9,010 bases of DNA from assembly GCA_021845835.1 (NCBI GenBank), contig JAJZVE010000148.1, positions 1 to 9,010 on the forward strand, read 5' to 3'. Both the position numbers and the translations under genes were made by a program. Below are positions 8,170 through 9,010 of the stretch, in pieces. Below the pieces are notes generated by a model that worked only from the letters and a program-made list of their open reading frames with translations, did not search any database and had not been told where the DNA came from. This DNA is from Pseudomonadota bacterium (GTDB lineage Bacteria > Pseudomonadota > Alphaproteobacteria > Acetobacterales > Acetobacteraceae). Each line of letters opens with the position of its first letter. Positions within the stretch are counted from its first letter, which is position 1.

Positions 8170-8183
8170 CGGAACACCCATGA
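8166..8183 (+). other. Five-codon open frame (MTEHP) bridging ogt and the oxidoreductase
   Basis: The ATG at 8166 overlaps the methyltransferase stop (ATGA). After five codons the frame ends at a TGA that overlaps the oxidoreductase ATG at 8180, again as ATGA. It could hand ribosomes from one gene to the next, or be chance. It could also be read as the remains of a start codon choice: the GGA at 8171-8173 is a weak ribosome binding site for the ATG at 8180. Confidence 0.3.
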
Positions 8184-9010
8184 CGAAGGCCATCCGCATT
8201 CACGCCCACGGCGGTCCCGAGGTCATGCGCTGGGAGGACGTGCCGACACCCGAGCCGGGACCGGGCGAGGTGCTGGTGCGCCACGCGGCGATCGGGCTCA
8301 ACTACATCGACGTCTATTTCCGCACCGGCCTCTACAAGTCGCAGCTGCCGGCGACCCTCGGCATGGAGGCCGCGGGCACCGTCGCGGCGGTGGGCGAAGG
8401 CGTGACCAGCCTCGCGGTCGGCGACCGCATCGCCTACGCCACCGGCCCGATCGGCGCCTATGCGGTGGAGCGCGTGATTGCCGCCGACCGGGTGGTCAAG
8501 CTGCCGGACGCGATCGACTTCAGGACCGCCGCGGCGATGATGCTGCAGGGCATGACCGCGCAATACCTGCTGCGCCGCACCTACCGCGTGCAGCCGGGCG
8601 AGACGATCCTGGTGCATGCCGCCGCCGGCGGCGTCGGCCTGATCCTGTGCCAGTGGGCCAGGCATCTCGGCGCCACCGTGATCGGCGTCGTCTCCACCGA
8701 GCAGAAGGCGGAACTGGCCCGCGCGCACGGCGCCACGCATGTCCTCGTCGGCCATGCCGATCTGCCGGCGGAGGTCAAGCGCATCACCGGCGGCGCCATG
8801 GTGCCGGTGGTCTATGACAGCATCGGCAAGGACACGTTCATGGCGAGCCTGGACTGCCTCGCCCCGCTCGGCATGATGGTCAGCTACGGCAACGCCTCCG
8901 GCCCCGTCGGCGCGATCGATGTCGGCCTGCTCGGCGCCAAGGGCAGCCTGTTCCTGACCCGCCCGAGCCTGGCCACCTACACCGCCAGGCGCCACGACCT
9001 GGAGACCGCC
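8180..9010 (+). CDS. qor: NADPH:quinone oxidoreductase, zinc-less MDR family (C-terminus cut off by window edge)
   Basis: Zinc-less medium-chain dehydrogenase/reductases of the quinone oxidoreductase group reduce quinones or activated alkenes with NADPH. The visible 277 residues begin with a GroES-like domain. GLNYIDVYFRTGLYK at 39-53 is the quinone oxidoreductase signature and GMEAAGTVAAVGEGV is at 61-75. The Rossmann domain has the cofactor loop AAAGGVG at 147-153. The segment TRPSLATYTARR near the edge matches the substrate region close to the C-terminus. No catalytic or structural zinc ligands are seen in the expected places. Relatives are about 325 residues, so roughly 45-50 are missing. 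It follows ogt by 10 bases and is probably cotranscribed. The physiological substrate cannot be told. Confidence 0.93.
   Translation, partial: MTKAIRIHAHGGPEVMRWEDVPTPEPGPGEVLVRHAAIGLNYIDVYFRTGLYKSQLPATLGMEAAGTVAAVGEGVTSLAVGDRIAYATGPIGAYAVERVIAADRVVKLPDAIDFRTAAAMMLQGMTAQYLLRRTYRVQPGETILVHAAAGGVGLILCQWARHLGATVIGVVSTEQKAELARAHGATHVLVGHADLPAEVKRITGGAMVPVVYDSIGKDTFMASLDCLAPLGMMVSYGNASGPVGAIDVGLLGAKGSLFLTRPSLATYTARRHDLETA

Noticed and set aside
5555..8995. A 1146-codon open frame on the minus strand opposite the DUF255, ogt and qor genes.
   Set aside because: Its translation is low-complexity Arg/Gly/Ala-rich sequence with no recognisable domain. It lies opposite three well-supported genes in two different registers. 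Long stop-free antisense frames are expected in such GC-rich coding DNA.
1..9010. Transfer RNA genes, insertion sequences, CRISPR arrays, intrinsic terminators or prophage genes.
   Set aside because: None was found on either strand: no terminal repeats, transposase motifs, regularly spaced repeats or T-tracts after stems. The region reads as ordinary core chromosome.

Overview
The window is GC-rich chromosomal DNA with tightly packed genes. It most likely comes from an alphaproteobacterium of the Rhodospirillales/Acetobacteraceae type. The evidence is the mnmE-mnmG-rsmG-parA-parB order typical of alphaproteobacterial origin regions, a perfect parS site at the start of rsmG, and the sequence character of the ferredoxin and methyltransferase. 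The genus cannot be named from the sequence alone.

Left block (1-5458, all on the minus strand, transcribed right to left): a (2Fe-2S) ferredoxin, mnmE, mnmG, rsmG, parA, and parB, which runs off the left edge. Junctions are a 4-base overlap, a 15-base gap, a 13-base overlap, an overlap of 20 or 32 bases, and a 4-base overlap, so this is very probably one operon with translational coupling. MnmE and MnmG together modify the wobble uridine of tRNA, RsmG methylates 16S rRNA, and ParA/ParB with parS segregate the chromosome. A 16-bp parS palindrome lies across the mnmG/rsmG junction, so the ParB encoded by the operon has a binding site inside the operon.

Centre (5459-5593): a 135-base divergent intergenic region that must serve both blocks. 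It carries a clear ribosome binding site on each side but no convincing sigma-70 promoter boxes.

Right block (5594-9010, all on the plus strand): a DUF255/thioredoxin-fold protein of the YyaL/SSP411 type, a methylated-DNA-[protein]-cysteine S-methyltransferase and a zinc-less quinone oxidoreductase that runs off the right edge. The genes overlap or are about 10 bases apart, and a five-codon open frame bridges the second and third. The block looks like a small redox/damage-related operon, but the functional link is inference.

No RNA genes, insertion sequences, CRISPR arrays or phage genes were seen. There is no gene-free stretch above 300 bases. I found no wholly new system. The items most worth a second look are the parS site shared by two reading frames, a perfect 12-bp hairpin in the start of parB, the ferredoxin coupled to mnmE, and the mini-frame before the oxidoreductase.
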